From the NCBI RefSeq assembly GCF_003955715.1, contig NZ_CP034463.1:2976001-3040000 (forward strand): 64,000 nt of DNA, in the 5' to 3' direction. The stretch's first letter is position 1, and every line of letters begins with the position of its first letter. This DNA is from Streptomyces aquilus (GTDB lineage Bacteria; Actinomycetota; Actinomycetes; Streptomycetales; Streptomycetaceae). Below are positions 62,252 through 64,000 of the stretch, one piece after another. A program made the translations under genes and the position numbers. Below the pieces are notes generated by a model. The model saw only the letters and a list, made by a program, of their open reading frames with translations, was not told the origin of the DNA and searched no databases.

Positions 62252-63444
62252 TTCAGGAAGTCCGGCACGTCCAGTTCCTCGGCCGCGCTGTCCGAGTAGG
62301 TGCGCGACGGCGGGACCGGCGGGGCGACCGGGAGGTCGGCGACCGGCTCCGGCGCGGGCTCCGGCTCCTCCTTCGGTGTGACGCTGCCGAGCGAGCCGAA
62401 GGACGGGCGGGACTCGGTCTGCCGTACCGGAGTCGGCTCTTCGCGGCGGCCCGAGTTGGAGGTCGAGCCGAGGACGGTGTCCCGGCGGGCCGGCGGCTGG
62501 CCGCCGTCGAAGCCGGCGGCGATGACCGTGACGCGGACCTCGTCGCCGAGGGCGTCGTCGATGACCGCGCCGAAGATGATGTTGGCCTCGGGGTGCGCGG
62601 CCTCGCTCACCAGCTGGGCGGCCTCGTTGATCTCGAACAGGCCGAGGTCGGAGCCACCGGAGATGGAGAGCAGCACACCACGGGCGCCGTCGATGGACGC
62701 CTCCAGGAGCGGCGAGGAGATCGCCATCTCGGCTGCGGCCACCGCGCGGTCGTCGCCGCGGGCCGAGCCGATGCCCATGAGGGCCGAACCGGCCTCGGAC
62801 ATGACCGACTTGACGTCGGCGAAGTCGAGGTTGATCAGGCCGGGCGTGGTGATGAGGTCGGTGATGCCCTGGACGCCGGAGAGCAGGACCTGGTCGGCCG
62901 ACTTGAAGGCGTCGAGGACCGAGACCTGGCGGTCCGAGATGGACAGCAGCCGGTCGTTGGGGATGACGATGAGGGTGTCGACCTCTTCGCGGAGTTCCGC
63001 GATGCCGTCCTCGGCCTGGTTGGCGCGGCGCCGTCCCTCGAAGGTGAACGGGCGCGTGACCACGCCGATGGTGAGGGCGCCCAGGTTGCGTGCGATGTTG
63101 GCCACGACGGGCGCGCCGCCGGTGCCGGTGCCGCCGCCTTCACCGGCCGTCACGAAGACCATGTCGGCCCCCTTGAGGACCTCCTCGATCTCCTCGCGGT
63201 GGTCCTCGGCGGCCTTGCGTCCGACGGCCGGGTTGGCGCCGGCGCCGAGTCCACGGGTGAGTTCACGGCCGACGTCGAGCTTCACGTCGGCGTCGCTCAT
63301 CAACAGCGCCTGCGCGTCGGTGTTGATGGCGATGAACTCGACGCCCTTGAGACCGACCTCGATCATCCGGTTGATGGCATTGACACCACCGCCGCCGACA
63401 CCGATGACTTTGATGACTGCGAGGTAGTTCTGCGGTGCTGCCAC
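62248..63444 (-). CDS. ftsZ: Cell division protein FtsZ
   Basis: FtsZ is the tubulin-like GTPase of the division ring. It has 398 residues: [13 protein letters not shown] at the nucleotide site, the tubulin signature [28 protein letters not shown] with the T7-loop Asp, and after a linker the C-terminal peptide [10 protein letters not shown] that binds SepF and others. GTG 63444 has GAGAGG at 8 nt. It is preceded by a 278-bp promoter region after ftsQ. Confidence 0.98.
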   Translation of the reverse strand: MAAPQNYLAVIKVIGVGGGGVNAINRMIEVGLKGVEFIAINTDAQALLMSDADVKLDVGRELTRGLGAGANPAVGRKAAEDHREEIEEVLKGADMVFVTAGEGGGTGTGGAPVVANIARNLGALTIGVVTRPFTFEGRRRANQAEDGIAELREEVDTLIVIPNDRLLSISDRQVSVLDAFKSADQVLLSGVQGITDLITTPGLINLDFADVKSVMSEAGSALMGIGSARGDDRAVAAAEMAISSPLLEASIDGARGVLLSISGGSDLGLFEINEAAQLVSEAAHPEANIIFGAVIDDALGDEVRVTVIAAGFDGGQPPARRDTVLGSTSNSGRREEPTPVRQTESRPSFGSLGSVTPKEEPEPAPEPVADLPVAPPVPPSRTYSDSAAEELDVPDFLK

Positions 63445-63722
63445 GTCGAAGGCCTCTCGCCTCGAGTTACGTGTCGTCGTCTCGCGTGGTCATGCGATAC
63501 GACGACGGATGCCGAATGGGACGGTCCATAGTGCCGACCCGAACCCTAACGTTGAAGTTTAGGGTTACCAGTGTGTCTGTTCCCTGGAGTCTTCTGAACA
63601 GGACACTAAGTCGACAAGTGGCGCACGTTCAACGAACACGCCGAACCTCCCGTTTTTCTTTTCACCCTATGTGATCAGCCGTAGCGGTAGCCAACCAGGG
63701 TGCTGGCCTGCGCGGATGTACG
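63445..63722 (-). promoter_or_regulatory. ftsZ promoter region with an inverted repeat
   Basis: This gap has no gene. AACCCTAA (63542-63549) and TTAGGGTT (63559-63566) form an 8-bp inverted repeat with a 9-nt spacer, about 100 bp upstream of ftsZ. In S. coelicolor this gap holds several ftsZ promoters, one activated during sporulation; which bases act here was not determined. The part near 63650 is AT-rich for this genome. Confidence 0.55.
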
Positions 63723-64000
63723 TCAACTCCCTGATGACGCAGGGGCGGTGGGAACCGAGACGTCGAAGTGCCGCGCACCGGGCGCCGCTTTCAGCAGAGC
63801 GGTGAGCGTACGGGCCTTCGCAGCACCCTTCTCGCCGCTCCCCCACGCGACGGTCCGGCCGTCGCTCAACTCCAGCGAGATGTCGTCGTACGAACGCACC
63901 TTGACGGTCCGGGTCGTGCGGGCGACGGCGGCCGGAATGTCACCGGCGACGCGTACCGCCTCGCGCACCAGCCGGTCGTCGCCGAAGCGGCGCAGGCTCG
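63723..64000 (-). CDS. ftsQ: Cell division protein FtsQ, C-terminal part, cut by window edge
   Basis: The last ~91 residues (DDRLVREAVRVAGDIPAAVA, VRSYDDISLELSDGRTVAWG) belong to the FtsQ beta domain that connects FtsB/FtsL to the septum. The frame stays open to the window edge. It lies directly upstream of ftsZ, as in actinobacterial dcw clusters, which supports the name. The N-terminal membrane anchor and POTRA domain are outside the window. Confidence 0.88.
   Translation of the reverse strand, partial: SLRRFGDDRLVREAVRVAGDIPAAVARTTRTVKVRSYDDISLELSDGRTVAWGSGEKGAAKARTLTALLKAAPGARHFDVSVPTAPASSGS

Overview
The window is very GC-rich, actinobacterial DNA, and gene content and gene order point to a Streptomyces chromosome core. 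Recognised genes run from gltB through trpCMBA, trpE, the his genes, dnaE, phoD and ileS to divIVA-sepF-ftsZ-ftsQ. From memory this order resembles the SCO2026-SCO2083 segment of S. coelicolor; no alignment was run. No tRNA, rRNA, CRISPR array, complete insertion sequence or prophage was seen.

Layout. (1) 1-3 kb: 5' part of gltB (minus), a regulatory gap with two GlnR-type boxes, and a VIT-family metal transporter with iron-box-like sites. (2) 3.2-11.2 kb, plus strand: a tightly coupled seven-gene operon of four ADP-ribosylglycohydrolase (ARH/DraG) paralogues, a ribokinase-like PfkB kinase, a CaiB-type CoA transferase and a CitE-type lyase. This is the best candidate for an undescribed pathway. 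(3) 11.3-19.7 kb, minus: lgt, a DsbA-fold protein, trpA, trpB, trpM, trpC, three small membrane-protein genes and trpE. (4) 19.7-28.5 kb, mostly minus: hisI, then a regulator/MFS pair with a 40-bp palindromic operator, then hisD-hisC-hisB-(54-aa membrane protein)-hisH-priA-ridA-hisF, with stop and start codons overlapping at nearly every junction. PriA serves both the His and Trp pathways. (5) 28.6-33 kb, plus: a MITE-like hairpin element, two poorly characterised proteins, a LON-domain protein, a YbaK deacylase and a 24-codon gene matching ribosomal protein bL37. (6) 33-37 kb, minus: a membrane protein, an ABC-2 exporter and an NYN-domain protein. (7) 37.2-47.2 kb: a 54-aa hydrophilic protein, dnaE, a DUF2252 kinase-like protein, a second DsbA-fold protein, a Tat-exported PhoD and an M43-type metalloprotease. 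(8) 47-53.5 kb: a dienelactone-hydrolase-like protein, MscS channel, SDR, Na+/H+ antiporter, GNAT, RluD and LspA. (9) 53.5-64 kb: a DksA/TraR zinc-finger protein with a histone-like tail, ileS behind a T-box leader, and the division cluster divIVA-yggT-sepF-yggS-pgeF-ftsZ-ftsQ read towards low coordinates.

Two dispersed repeat families occur. One is a TCAGCCCGTCCGGCG... element, intergenic at 32.9 kb and read in frame inside the second ARH gene at 4.3-4.6 kb. The other is a 29-bp GGGGCGCGGGGAACTGCGCG... element, intergenic at 17.5 kb and encoding the C-terminus of TrpM at 15.4 kb. Several genes have a TANNNT -10 motif only 6-9 nt before the start codon, suggesting leaderless transcripts. Family names come from recognition of motifs in the translated sequence, with no database search.
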